Source: Syntrophaceae bacterium UBA4778 (lineage in GTDB: Bacteria > Desulfobacterota > Syntrophia > Syntrophales > UBA4778). From it: a stretch of 25,107 nucleotides of DNA. Positions 7,399 through 14,717 of the stretch are shown here, piece after piece; position 1 is the first letter of the stretch, and the number at the start of each line of letters is the position of its first letter. The stretch covers positions 1 through 25,107 of the forward strand of contig DHHG01000009.1 of the NCBI GenBank assembly GCA_002403175.1. Reading direction: 5' to 3'. The notes beneath the pieces were generated by a model, which saw nothing but the letters and a program-made list of their open reading frames with translations, did no database searches and had not been told where the DNA came from. The translations under genes and the position numbers were made by a program.

Positions 7399-8348
7399 TG
7401 TGCGTTCCCCTTCAGGTCTTCAATGTATGATTGTGCCGAAGAGGCTGCCACGGCGCCGTCTCCGCACGCGGTAACTACCTGACGCAGACTCTTGTCAATG
7501 CAATCTCCGCAAGCGAAGATTCCCTGGGTTGACGTTCGCATCTCCTTATCGACGAGAATATATCCTTTCCCGTCTGTTTTGAGGGCATTGTGGATAAAGC
7601 CGGTATTGGGATCGAGTCCGATCAGGATGAATACTCCATCAGCCGGTACATCGGCAGTTTTTTGAGAATCGAGGTATTTGAGCCTTATTCCGGAGACCCG
7701 GCTCTCTCCGAGAATTGCTTCAGGAACAGCATTCCAGATGATAGTAATTTTTTCATTTTCGAAAGCGCGCTTCTGCAGTAGTTCGCAAGCGCGCAGCCGA
7801 TCTCTCCGGTGAACGATCGTAATTTTGCGTGCAAACCGGGTCAGGTAAATGGCTTCACCAACGGCCGTATCGCCTCCACCGATTACAAAGATATCTTTTT
7901 CTTTATAAAAGGGAGCATCGCATGTCGCGCAATAAGACACGCCTTTGCCGACGAGGTTTTCTTCTCCCGGAATCCCCATCTTTCTCCAGGATGAGCCCGT
8001 TGCTATAATGCATGAGAGGGTTTTGAAGAAAGCGGATTCCGTTTTTATTTCCCATCCTTTCAAGCCGTCTATTTCTGCCGGTGAGATTGCGGATACATCT
8101 CCGGAAACTGTTTTCAGGCCAAACCGAATGGCCTGATTCCGGAACCGGTCATTGAGTTCGTATCCGGAAATACCTTCCGGGAATCCCGGATAGTTTTCAA
8201 TGTGGTCTGCATAAGCAATCTGACTGAGTGTTGCCGTTGCTTCGATCAGGAGTGTTTTCAAACCAGCCCGGGATGCGTAAAGGCCCGCAGTAAATCCCGC
8301 AGGCCCAGCTCCGATAATGATCAGGTCGTAAGAGGAGTCTTGATTCAT
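7395..8348 (-). CDS. trxB: Thioredoxin reductase
   Basis: This 317-residue NADPH-dependent flavoenzyme reduces thioredoxin in the cytosol. The FAD motif DLIIIGAGPAGFTAGLYASRA is at the N-terminus, the redox pair CATC is at residues 140-143, and the pyridine nucleotide motif FVIGGGDTAVGEA follows. GIFACGDCIDKSLRQVVTACGDGAVAA is the C-terminal FAD segment. The ATG at 8348 has AAGG upstream, and a TTGACA-type promoter lies in the 81-nt gap before it. It is the first gene of a tightly overlapping trio with lgt and the Sec oxidoreductase. Both redox cysteines are intact. Confidence 0.95.
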   Translation of the reverse strand: MNQDSSYDLIIIGAGPAGFTAGLYASRAGLKTLLIEATATLSQIAYADHIENYPGFPEGISGYELNDRFRNQAIRFGLKTVSGDVSAISPAEIDGLKGWEIKTESAFFKTLSCIIATGSSWRKMGIPGEENLVGKGVSYCATCDAPFYKEKDIFVIGGGDTAVGEAIYLTRFARKITIVHRRDRLRACELLQKRAFENEKITIIWNAVPEAILGESRVSGIRLKYLDSQKTADVPADGVFILIGLDPNTGFIHNALKTDGKGYILVDKEMRTSTQGIFACGDCIDKSLRQVVTACGDGAVAASSAQSYIEDLKGNAH

Positions 8349-8377
8349 AGTTTACCTTACCTTTTTTTATTGCGACA

Positions 8378-8405
8378 GTTCTATTGAAAATTCCAGGTAT
8401 GTCAA
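8378..8405 (-). promoter_or_regulatory. Putative sigma-70 promoter for trxB-lgt-Sec oxidoreductase
   Basis: On the minus strand a perfect TTGACA (8405-8400) is followed after 16 nt by TAGAAC (8383-8378), a fair -10 element, about 30 nt upstream of the trxB ATG. It lies in the only sizeable gap between the radical SAM gene and trxB, which supports a separate transcription start there. The -10 match is imperfect. Confidence 0.45.
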
Positions 8406-8429
8406 GCGAATTTGCTTATAGATTTATAG

Positions 8430-9185
8430 CTAAATGATTTGAGCATTCTCTCCAAAAAACGTGGCAATCTCGTTCATGATATCTATCCGAACTTTTTTTG
8501 CATAGAGCTCAGCCGGGTAGCGGTCAATCGTGTTCAGGTGAATGATTTCCGGAGCGATACGATCCGCATAGGATTTCAGGGCGGTAAGCTCGGAATCTTT
8601 TGTGTTAAAACCTTCTATGAATAAAATTTCAAGCCATAGGTTCCCTCTGAATTCTTCCCGAAACCGACAGATCCCATCCACCATGGATTGAAAGGAGATC
8701 TCCGGATGAGGACGATTCACCGCTGCAAAGGTTCTTTCATTGCCTGCATCCAGAGAAGGAATAACGATATCTGCATTGCATGCTGCCTCTCTGATGTCTT
8801 TTCGGAAAAAAAGAGAACCATTCGTCAGCAGAACGACCGGGATATCTGTCAATTTCTTGATCCCAGCTATTATCTCTCCGATTCCGCTATGCAATGTGGG
8901 TTCACCAGATCCTGCAATCGTTATATGATCGGGCCGGAGAAAGTTAGAAAGCTTGAGGTCGATTTCTTTCAGTATGTCGGAAACCGGGCTGTATTCGGCA
9001 ACGGTGTTGATAGTCTCTTTTGCCTTGCCCAGTTCGCAGTAAATGCAGTCGTAATTGCAGGTTTTAAATGGAATGCAATCGACTCCTAATGATGCGCCGA
9101 GGCGTCGCGACGGTACGGGGCCAAACACGTACCTGGATCGGCATGATCTTTCACGGGTCCTGCTTAAAGAAATTCTTGATGTCAT
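8430..9185 (-). CDS. Radical SAM protein (COG0731-like)
   Basis: This 251-residue radical SAM enzyme shows YVFGPVPSRRLGASLGVDC, then CNYDCIYCELG (the C-x3-C-x2-C ligands of the SAM-binding 4Fe-4S cluster), TIAGSGEPTLHSG and PVVLLTNGSLF. The layout is typical of the radical SAM group annotated as wyosine-base-synthetase-like in bacteria, whose real substrate is unknown. The ATG at 9185 has GAAGGATC directly upstream. It starts 30 nt after mobB and follows DUF364, so a role linked to molybdopterin or metal cofactor handling is plausible but inferred. It is shorter than many relatives of about 300 residues, perhaps lacking a C-terminal extension. Confidence 0.85.
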   Translation of the reverse strand: MTSRISLSRTRERSCRSRYVFGPVPSRRLGASLGVDCIPFKTCNYDCIYCELGKAKETINTVAEYSPVSDILKEIDLKLSNFLRPDHITIAGSGEPTLHSGIGEIIAGIKKLTDIPVVLLTNGSLFFRKDIREAACNADIVIPSLDAGNERTFAAVNRPHPEISFQSMVDGICRFREEFRGNLWLEILFIEGFNTKDSELTALKSYADRIAPEIIHLNTIDRYPAELYAKKVRIDIMNEIATFFGENAQII

Positions 9186-9215
9186 GATCCTTCAATAATT
9201 ATGGATTGGAATATG

Positions 9216-9713
9216 TCAGGCATTTTTTAGAAAAAGATCTTCGATCAGAGAGGCAATATCACTGATGTCTTCTTTGCGGAAGCATGGGACATCCTCTTCG
9301 GCGGGTTTTTCTGTTACCACTGCCAGGAGATTGTCCTCCTTCCGGCAGAGCCTTTCAGAATGAAGCTCCGGGCGGAAGACTTCAATTTTGGGATACGGAT
9401 TTCCTTTAAAACCTTCCAGAAGAATCAAATCGACATCGCGGATATAACGATCCCTCAATTCCGCAATTTCATAATCCCTCTCTGTGTCTTCGATAACAGC
9501 AACTCGCCCCGGTGAAGCAATAACAGTTACCTGGGCACCGGCTTTCTTATGCCGCCAGCTGTCTTTTCCCTCGTGGTCGATATCGAATCCGTGGACGTTG
9601 TGTTTGATGGTTGCAATGCGGTAACCAAGCCGGCGCAGCTCTGGGATCAGCTTCTCAATCAACGTAGTTTTACCCGAATTGGAACGGCCGACAATGGATA
9701 CGATCGGGATCAT
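9216..9713 (-). CDS. mobB: Molybdopterin-guanine dinucleotide biosynthesis protein B
   Basis: This P-loop GTPase of about 165 residues assists conversion of molybdopterin to the bis-MGD form used by formate dehydrogenase. PIVSIVGRSNSGKTTLIEKL carries the Walker A motif. IATIKHNVHGFDIDHEGKDSWRH is the MobB-specific segment, followed by DLILLEGFKGNPYPKIEV. The ATG at 9713 forms an ATGA overlap with the stop of the DUF364 gene and matches the usual MobB N-terminus; a start at 9725 would add four residues. The product serves the two Sec formate dehydrogenases encoded in the same window. Confidence 0.93.
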   Translation of the reverse strand: MIPIVSIVGRSNSGKTTLIEKLIPELRRLGYRIATIKHNVHGFDIDHEGKDSWRHKKAGAQVTVIASPGRVAVIEDTERDYEIAELRDRYIRDVDLILLEGFKGNPYPKIEVFRPELHSERLCRKEDNLLAVVTEKPAEEDVPCFRKEDISDIASLIEDLFLKNA

Positions 9714-10477
9714 GTTCTGTTCCATACCAAATTCACGAAATTTAAATAGGGCCTCATTGCCGGAGTCCCACCTCCTTCAGATACGATCTGGATGACTTTG
9801 GCGGGGGCTGAAACAACAGCTCCGCCGAGGTGGTTGACAGGGGTGGACTCAAACACCTCTCTGATCATGGGAGTCGAGGGGCCCAGAACAGCGACATGCC
9901 GAGGGGCTTCGAGATCATTCAGAACCTCTTCGATAGTTGCATTCAGAATGGATGTTGCCGTGATGATGGCAACAGAGCATTGCTGAAGTATCCGTTTTTT
10001 TTCCTCTTCCGAGAGCAGCGGCGCCCTTTGCGGATTGCGCTCAATAATGTTCAGAGGGATAGCCATTTCCTGGATTCTTTTTACAAGGGGAGGGAAAAAG
10101 CCAATCATTGCTACCTGATCACCGGCTTGAAGCGCCATCAGATCGATAGAATCCTCTGTGCTGATGCGAGACGGTAAATCGGTCAGGGCGTTGGCTGTAG
10201 CGAGCCCCAGCGCCCTTTCAAGTGGTGAGCGACCATCAACCAGCAGTTTCAGTAATTCGAGGGGGTCGGATCCTTCCAGCGTTCCCGGCTTTTGAAACAC
10301 CTGGCATCCGGATGCCAGCTCATGAAGAAGGACGGCGCTTAAACCTGTTCTGTCATTGTTAAGACGCACGGCTACGTAACCGAGCCCGATCCTCGCGTCT
10401 TTCACCTTCATATCGCTTTTAACTTTGGCCGCCACATTGTCGTAGATGCGTGCGGCTATTTCTCCTTTTTTCAGCAT
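9710..10477 (-). CDS. DUF364 (DUF4213/DUF364) protein, putative heavy-metal chelation
   Basis: This 255-residue protein resembles the DUF4213/DUF364 family, described in domain databases as putative heavy-metal chelation proteins. Visible segments include IGLGYVAVRLNNDRTGLSAV near the N-terminus, TANALTDLP in the centre, VAMIGFFPPLVKR, and HVAVLGPSTPMIREVFESTPVNHLGG near the C-terminus, a Rossmann-like half. The ATG at 10477 has only a weak ribosome site. It overlaps mobB by 4 nt, so a role in supplying or sensing Mo/W for cofactor synthesis is a reasonable inference. The gene is divergent from the thioredoxin-like gene, and a 17-bp palindrome lies between them. Confidence 0.75.
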   Translation of the reverse strand: MLKKGEIAARIYDNVAAKVKSDMKVKDARIGLGYVAVRLNNDRTGLSAVLLHELASGCQVFQKPGTLEGSDPLELLKLLVDGRSPLERALGLATANALTDLPSRISTEDSIDLMALQAGDQVAMIGFFPPLVKRIQEMAIPLNIIERNPQRAPLLSEEEKKRILQQCSVAIITATSILNATIEEVLNDLEAPRHVAVLGPSTPMIREVFESTPVNHLGGAVVSAPAKVIQIVSEGGGTPAMRPYLNFVNLVWNRT

Positions 10478-10527
10478 GGCATCACTCAGTTATCAATGGA
10501 TCTTCTTTCTTCCAAGTATTTTTTTTA

Positions 10528-10544
10528 TATAGTATCATACTATA
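10528..10544. promoter_or_regulatory. Perfect 17-bp palindrome overlapping a -10 box (putative operator)
   Basis: TATAGTAT-C-ATACTATA is an uninterrupted dyad with 8-bp arms. A perfect TATAAT lies at 10541-10546 on the plus strand, overlapping the right arm, 58 nt before the thioredoxin-like ATG. The site sits in the divergent region between the DUF364 and thioredoxin-like genes, where a dimeric repressor could control either side. No convincing -35 was seen. The regulator is unknown, and the resemblance to the TAT-rich ModE-like boxes is only partial. Confidence 0.5.
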
Positions 10545-10603
10545 ATTGGAAAGCAAAAAAATGCGTACGGGCTGGGCATCAACCATTTAAAAGGAGATCG
10601 GGT

Positions 10604-11170
10604 ATGAGAAAAGTATTTTGCGGTTTGATTGCAGTTTTCTTATTTTTCGCAGTGCTGCCCCTTTATGCTTCAGACCTGCCGCCGGCGGTTGGAGAGGCAT
10701 TCCCTCCAATCCAGCTTACTTCTCCGAATCTGCAGGACAAGACCTATCTGGGAATCTCGTATTTCAGCAAGTCTTTTACGGTTTCTCAGGTCAAAGCGCC
10801 TTTGGTTCTGATTCAGATTTTGAGCATGTATTGTCCCTATTGCCAGAAGGAAGCTCCCAATGTCAATGCTTTGTTCAGGAAAATCGAAAGCGATCCAACC
10901 CTGAAAGGTAAGATTAAAATCATCGGCATTGGTGTCGGTAATTCAGCTTATGAAACGGATTTCTTCCGGAAGAAATACAGTGTTCCTTTTCCGGTGATTG
11001 CAGATCCCGAATTCATAGCCTACAAAAAAATCGGAGGGAACGTCAGGACACCGTATTTTTTTGGGGTCAGAACCGGTGAGGGATTAAAGGTAGTCTATTC
11101 AGCAAAAGGAAGTTTGGGTGATCCCGAACAATTTCTGAAATCACTGATCAAATCTGCGGAATTAAAATAG
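10604..11170 (+). CDS. Exported thioredoxin-like (TlpA/AhpC-TSA family) protein
   Basis: This 188-residue protein begins with the signal peptide MRKVFCGLIAVFLFFAVLPL and a likely cleavage after YAS. The body is thioredoxin-fold: VLIQILSMYCPYCQKEAPNV carries the active-site CPYC, followed by KIIGIGVGNSAYETDFF, FPVIADPE and a cis-proline-like VRTPYFFGV. The ATG at 10604 has AAGGAG 7 nt upstream, whereas the longer frame from 10496 lacks one and would bury the signal peptide. It probably exchanges thiols in the periplasm. A peroxiredoxin gene follows 10 nt later, presumably in the same transcript and possibly as redox partner. Confidence 0.88.
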   Translation: MRKVFCGLIAVFLFFAVLPLYASDLPPAVGEAFPPIQLTSPNLQDKTYLGISYFSKSFTVSQVKAPLVLIQILSMYCPYCQKEAPNVNALFRKIESDPTLKGKIKIIGIGVGNSAYETDFFRKKYSVPFPVIADPEFIAYKKIGGNVRTPYFFGVRTGEGLKVVYSAKGSLGDPEQFLKSLIKSAELK

Positions 11171-11180
11171 GAGAAAGCCG

Positions 11181-11795
11181 ATGAAAAGAGATGCAGGATG
11201 GATGTCTATAATCCTTTGCTTGATGTTTATATTTATAACGGGCCCGGATCAAACTGCCTGGTCAGCATCAGAAACTTTTCGCGGGAAGATTTATGATCCG
11301 GGAATCCTCAAACCTAGGGATAGTAAGTTGAAAGTAAAGGTAGGGGACCTAGCGCCTGATTTCACCCTTCCGTCTCTTTCCGGAAGGAAAATTACCCTGA
11401 GCCAATACCGGGGCAAAAAAAACGTAGTCCTCTCTTTTGTCCCCGCGGCCTGGACACCGGTATGCTCCGATCAGTGGCCCGGATATAATATAGCCAAAGA
11501 TATTTTTGAAGAAAATGATGCCATATTGTTGGGTATCACTGTGGATAATATTCCGACCCTTTTTGCATGGACGCACGAAATGGGCGAACTATGGTTTCCT
11601 GTCCTTTCAGACTTCTGGCCACACGGCAAGACAGCATCGGTATATGGCGTTTTGCGCAAAAATGGCGTTTCCGAGCGAGCCCTCTTCATCATCGATAAAA
11701 AGGGAATAATCCGGTATATCGATGTGCATGATATCAATAAAAGACCTGATCTTAAAGACCTGGCCGAAGCATTGGATAAGCTCAAGAATCACTGA
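11181..11795 (+). CDS. Exported 1-Cys peroxiredoxin (AhpC/TSA family)
   Basis: This 204-residue protein carries a signal peptide (WMSIILCLMFIFITGPDQTA). The body is a peroxiredoxin: VGDLAPDFTLPSLSGRKITL, then VVLSFVPAAWTPVCSDQ with the catalytic P-x3-T-x2-C motif, and VYGVLRKNGVSERALFIIDK. After the signal peptide this catalytic cysteine is the only cysteine, so it should be a 1-Cys enzyme needing an external thiol, plausibly the CPYC protein encoded just upstream. The ATG has TAGGAGAAAG ahead of it. It converges on fmdE with a 6-nt gap. Some peroxiredoxins of selenium-using bacteria have Sec here; this one has an ordinary Cys codon. Confidence 0.88.
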   Translation: MKRDAGWMSIILCLMFIFITGPDQTAWSASETFRGKIYDPGILKPRDSKLKVKVGDLAPDFTLPSLSGRKITLSQYRGKKNVVLSFVPAAWTPVCSDQWPGYNIAKDIFEENDAILLGITVDNIPTLFAWTHEMGELWFPVLSDFWPHGKTASVYGVLRKNGVSERALFIIDKKGIIRYIDVHDINKRPDLKDLAEALDKLKNH

Positions 11796-11801
11796 ATTGC
11801 C

Positions 11802-12407
11802 CTAAGTCCCACAGGAAGCTTTTAAAATATTGTTTTGGACGTAAGGACTCTCTCCCTTGCAGGGCAGACACGAAGCCCCGTCCCTTAGTGGATAGGCCTC
11901 TCCGCACAAAGGGCAGATGCCGATTGCGCCCTGCTTCTTTTTTTTACCAAGGAGCTCCGGTTGTATCTGAACAGGTTGCACCCCGAGAATTCCTTTGCCT
12001 GCATCCTTAATCTCCTGGAACAGCCTATCTTTGTTCTGCTCTGCCTTCGGTGTCAGTTTCAAGAACCATCCTTTGATTTCCGGCCATTTATCCAGTTTGG
12101 CTGAATCGAGATATACCCGAACACCTTCGCCGCTGTATTTCTCGTAAAGTGTCAGGGCAAATTTTCCGTAATTGAATACCTTGAGCCAACCGTTGCCGAT
12201 GGTACAAGGAGTGAGGATTTGCACCGCGTCAGGCAGGCAGACACGGGTCTCGCAAATCGAGTCGAAAAACTCTCCTTTGGGGAGTTTGTGGAGAGCTTCA
12301 TCTACCATAAAGCCTCCGATAATCAAGCCGGGTGCCAGGTTTCCATGAAAAGACTTAACCAGGTGAAGGTATTCCTCGTATGAGTAAGTTCCAATTTTCA
12401 TATTCAT
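11802..12407 (-). CDS. fmdE: FmdE family protein
   Basis: This 201-residue protein resembles FmdE, first named from the molybdenum formylmethanofuran dehydrogenase operon of methanogens but common in bacteria. The N-terminal domain shows SFHGNLAPGLIIGGFMVDEA and ETRVCLPDAVQILTPCTIGN. A C-terminal zinc-ribbon-like CPLCGEAYPLRDGASCLPC follows a linker. The ATG at 12407 (or another two codons later) begins 9 nt after modC, making fmdE the last gene of modABC-fmdE. Its function is not settled; the context points to molybdenum enzyme assembly. Confidence 0.85.
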   Translation of the reverse strand: MNMKIGTYSYEEYLHLVKSFHGNLAPGLIIGGFMVDEALHKLPKGEFFDSICETRVCLPDAVQILTPCTIGNGWLKVFNYGKFALTLYEKYSGEGVRVYLDSAKLDKWPEIKGWFLKLTPKAEQNKDRLFQEIKDAGKGILGVQPVQIQPELLGKKKKQGAIGICPLCGEAYPLRDGASCLPCKGESPYVQNNILKASCGT

Positions 12408-12416
12408 CTCACATTT

Positions 12417-13130
12417 TTAATAGACTAAAGCGAGCTTCGGCTCGCGTGTTGCTTTGAGCTGGTTCCCAAAAGGAGATAAAGGCAGGACGATCCTTTCGAG
12501 CCATTGGTGGTCGACCTTACCTCCGACGATGGGTATTGTCGTGTTGGCCATGTAAAGGGCATCATGAATATCATGCGTTACATAAAGTATGGACAAAGGT
12601 TTTTCCTCTTTGATTTTATTGAGGGTAGCTCGGAGGCCGCGGCGCGTCACAACATCCAAAGCGGAAAACGGCTCGTCCAGAAGCAGCAGGCGAGGCTGCC
12701 TGGCCAGTGCCTGACAAATAGCGCAGCGCTGCCTTTCCCCACCGGAGACCTGATGTGGCTTGCGGTTCTTTAGTTGGAATAGCCCGAAGTGATTTAAAAG
12801 ATTTTCGACTTCCTCTTTGTCTTTTGCTGCGAACGCGGCATTTCCATAAAGCGTTAAGTGAGGGAACAGCATATAATCCTGGAACACATATCCCAGGTTT
12901 CGTTTTTGGGGAGGGAGACAGAGGTTCTGTTGCGAATCAAAGAGGATATTTCCATTGTGAACGATCCGGCCTTCATCGGGTCTCTCCAGCCCTGCCAGCA
13001 TACGGATGATGGTGGTTTTACCGGCTCCGGATGGACCGATCAGAGCGAGTGTTTTTCCCTCCGGACAATGGAATTCAACGTCGATCTTAAGATTGCCTAT
13101 TTTCTTGCGAATGTTTACCTGAAGCCCCAT
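12417..13130 (-). CDS. modC: Molybdate (or tungstate) ABC transporter ATP-binding protein
   Basis: This 237-residue ABC ATPase has Walker A GPSGAGKTT, Q-loop YVFQDYMLFPHLTL, signature VSGGERQRCAICQALARQP, Walker B LLLLDEPFSALD and H-loop YVTHDIHDALY. It powers ModB. It lacks the C-terminal TOBE/Mop molybdate-binding domain of E. coli ModC, which explains the shorter length. An ATG at 13130 with AAGGA 7 nt upstream is preferred over a TTG at 13136 that overlaps the modB stop. Molybdate versus tungstate cannot be decided from sequence alone. Confidence 0.88.
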   Translation of the reverse strand: MGLQVNIRKKIGNLKIDVEFHCPEGKTLALIGPSGAGKTTIIRMLAGLERPDEGRIVHNGNILFDSQQNLCLPPQKRNLGYVFQDYMLFPHLTLYGNAAFAAKDKEEVENLLNHFGLFQLKNRKPHQVSGGERQRCAICQALARQPRLLLLDEPFSALDVVTRRGLRATLNKIKEEKPLSILYVTHDIHDALYMANTTIPIVGGKVDHQWLERIVLPLSPFGNQLKATREPKLALVY

Positions 13131-13132
13131 TA

Positions 13133-13783
13133 TCAATCCTTGGTTAACTTATTGACCAGCAGGAGAAAACCATAGCTGATCGGGATAAATGCGAGCGAGA
13201 GAGCTGTGGCCCCCTGATAATTCAGACTTTCGACCGCTTCATAAATTGCAATAGAAGCTACTCTCGTTTCACCGGGAATGCTTCCTCCAATCATTAGAAT
13301 GACCCCGAAGGCTCCCATGCTGTGCAGAAAAACGAGAATTGCAGCCGCTGCAATGCCGTGTACGCTGTTGGGAAGAAGAACCCTGAAAAAGGCGGCAAAG
13401 GGAGTCAATCCAAGCACATAGGCACTTTCCAGAAGACGCCTATCCAGCTTTTCAAAAGTTGCCTTGATCGGCTGGACAGCAAAGGGAAGACTATAAACGA
13501 CCGTTGCGACCACAATTCCTGTAAAGGTGAAGAGGAGCGTGCCCCCGAAAGCCTCTTCCCAGATCTTTCCTGCGATTCCTTTGGGGCTCATGAAATAGAG
13601 CAGGTAAAGTCCGATAACGGTCGGTGGTAGTGCGATAGGTAGATTGACGAGTGCCTCGAAAAAATTTTTACCGGGCCATTTTATATAAACAAGCAAATAA
13701 GCTAATGGCGCTGCGATTACGATCAGGACACATGTGGTAATCACAGCCAGTTTTGCGGATAGATAAAGGGGCAAAAAATCCAT
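13133..13783 (-). CDS. modB: Molybdate ABC transporter permease
   Basis: This 216-residue inner-membrane permease has about five hydrophobic helices (KLAVITTCVLIVIAAPLAYL, LPIALPPTVIGLYLLYF, LFTFTGIVVATVVYSLPFAV and others). The EAA-type loop that contacts the ATPase lies around LLESAYVLGLTPFAAFFRVLLP. The start codon overlaps the modA stop (TAATG), so the two are translationally coupled. Sequence and order modA-modB-modC match the molybdate uptake family, though tungstate cannot be excluded. Confidence 0.92.
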   Translation of the reverse strand: MDFLPLYLSAKLAVITTCVLIVIAAPLAYLLVYIKWPGKNFFEALVNLPIALPPTVIGLYLLYFMSPKGIAGKIWEEAFGGTLLFTFTGIVVATVVYSLPFAVQPIKATFEKLDRRLLESAYVLGLTPFAAFFRVLLPNSVHGIAAAAILVFLHSMGAFGVILMIGGSIPGETRVASIAIYEAVESLNYQGATALSLAFIPISYGFLLLVNKLTKD

Positions 13784-14547
13784 TAATGGTAGCCGTAATG
13801 TTTCTTGATGGCCTCAGCCTTTGACGAGGTGAGAAACTTCAGAAAGAGCGAGGCCGTGTTTTGTTTTGGAGAAGCCTTGATACGGCAAGCGGACTGGCGT
13901 ATCTGTGCGGACTCCACGATATGATAGCAACCCTGCTTCCCCTGTGAAGAAAGGGCTGCTGAAAGCGCGCAGAAACCGGCGCTGGCTCCACCTGAGGATG
14001 CATACTGGAATGATTGGCCGACATTTTGTGCGATTATGATACGGTTTTGCAGACGAGATTGCAGCCCGCTGCCTCTGATGGCCGTTTCAGCTGCAGCGCC
14101 GTAAGGTGCTGTTGCTGGGTTGGCGATGGCTATTTTTTGAATATCAGGCCCCATCACGGCCTCTTGCCAGTTTTTGGCTCCGCAAAAAGATTTTCCGGTA
14201 CCCCATAGCACAACTTGTCCTGTGGCATAGAGCAGAGGCTTATCACAGAAGTTGTTCTTAAACAGTGCCGCCGGTTTTTCTTCATCGGCGGACAGGAAGA
14301 TGTCGTACGGAGCGCCGTACACTATCTGTGTGTAGAGGCTTCCCGTCGAGGCAAAGGTTGGTTCAATGACGATACCGGTTTCAGATTTGAAGACTTCGGC
14401 TATTTCTTTGAAGGGTGTGACAAAATTAGCTGCCACTGCAACCGTCAAACTTTCGGCTGCAATGGAAAAACCAGGCCGGGCGAAAAGGGCGAAGATAATG
14501 AAAACCAGGGCCGCGATTCCTTTTCGATTCTTTAAAAAAAATACCAT
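13783..14547 (-). CDS. modA: Molybdate ABC transporter periplasmic binding protein
   Basis: From the ATG at 14547 the protein has about 254 residues, beginning MVFFLKNRKGIAALVFIIFA, a signal peptide ending near SIAA. LTVAVAANFVTPFKEIAEVF and FASTGSLYTQIVYGAPYDIF are typical of ModA (ligand serines in the AST-S region). The central NPATAPYGAAAETAI and C-terminal FLKFLTSSKAEAIKKHYGY also match. AAGAAGG precedes the start; the frame extends to 14634 but the extra residues are not signal-peptide-like. It delivers oxyanion to ModBC for the Mo/W formate dehydrogenases next door. Confidence 0.92.
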   Translation of the reverse strand: MVFFLKNRKGIAALVFIIFALFARPGFSIAAESLTVAVAANFVTPFKEIAEVFKSETGIVIEPTFASTGSLYTQIVYGAPYDIFLSADEEKPAALFKNNFCDKPLLYATGQVVLWGTGKSFCGAKNWQEAVMGPDIQKIAIANPATAPYGAAAETAIRGSGLQSRLQNRIIIAQNVGQSFQYASSGGASAGFCALSAALSSQGKQGCYHIVESAQIRQSACRIKASPKQNTASLFLKFLTSSKAEAIKKHYGYH

Positions 14548-14583
14548 CAAATGAGCCTTCTTGAGAGTTCGTGATTTATAAAT

Positions 14584-14601
14584 TATATTATAATTAGCAT
14601 A
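14584..14601. promoter_or_regulatory. ModE-like box upstream of modA
   Basis: TATAT-TATAATTA-GCATA fits the pattern TAT(A/G)T-N8-(A/G)(C/T)ATA seen at three other promoters in this window. It lies 37 nt upstream of the modA ATG, between the leader inverted repeat and the gene, where a repressor could block transcription. The surrounding DNA is AT-rich, so this copy is the weakest of the four. Confidence 0.4.
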
Positions 14602-14607
14602 AGTTGT

Positions 14608-14697
14608 AATGATCCCCTGTGCCCAACTGAGCAAACCATTTATTGATGGCGGAGTGAGGTTTTATGAAAACGCTTATTGCGTAATGAAGGGATCATT
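14608..14697 (-). ncRNA. Candidate structured 5' leader (riboswitch-like) of modA
   Basis: On the minus strand AAUGAUCCCUU (14697-14687) pairs with AGGGGAUCAUU (14618-14608), an 11-bp stem with one G-U pair. It encloses three small hairpins: ACGC-AAUAA-GCGU, CCAU-CAAUAA-AUGG and GCUC-AGUU-GGGC. This multi-branch shape lies between fdhC and modA. There is no U-tract, so a terminator is unlikely. A molybdenum-cofactor-type riboswitch is one possibility, but I could not match a known consensus. Confidence 0.4.
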
Positions 14698-14717
14698 CAG
14701 CAGACAAGGGGAATGAA

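Noticed and set aside
10496..10603. N-terminal extension of the thioredoxin-like protein to 10496
   Set aside because: It would read through the palindrome and promoter and place residues before a clear signal peptide; the ATG at 10604 has a strong ribosome site.
11181..11795. Peroxiredoxin as a further Sec protein
   Set aside because: The catalytic position is an ordinary Cys codon in an uninterrupted frame (TPVC).
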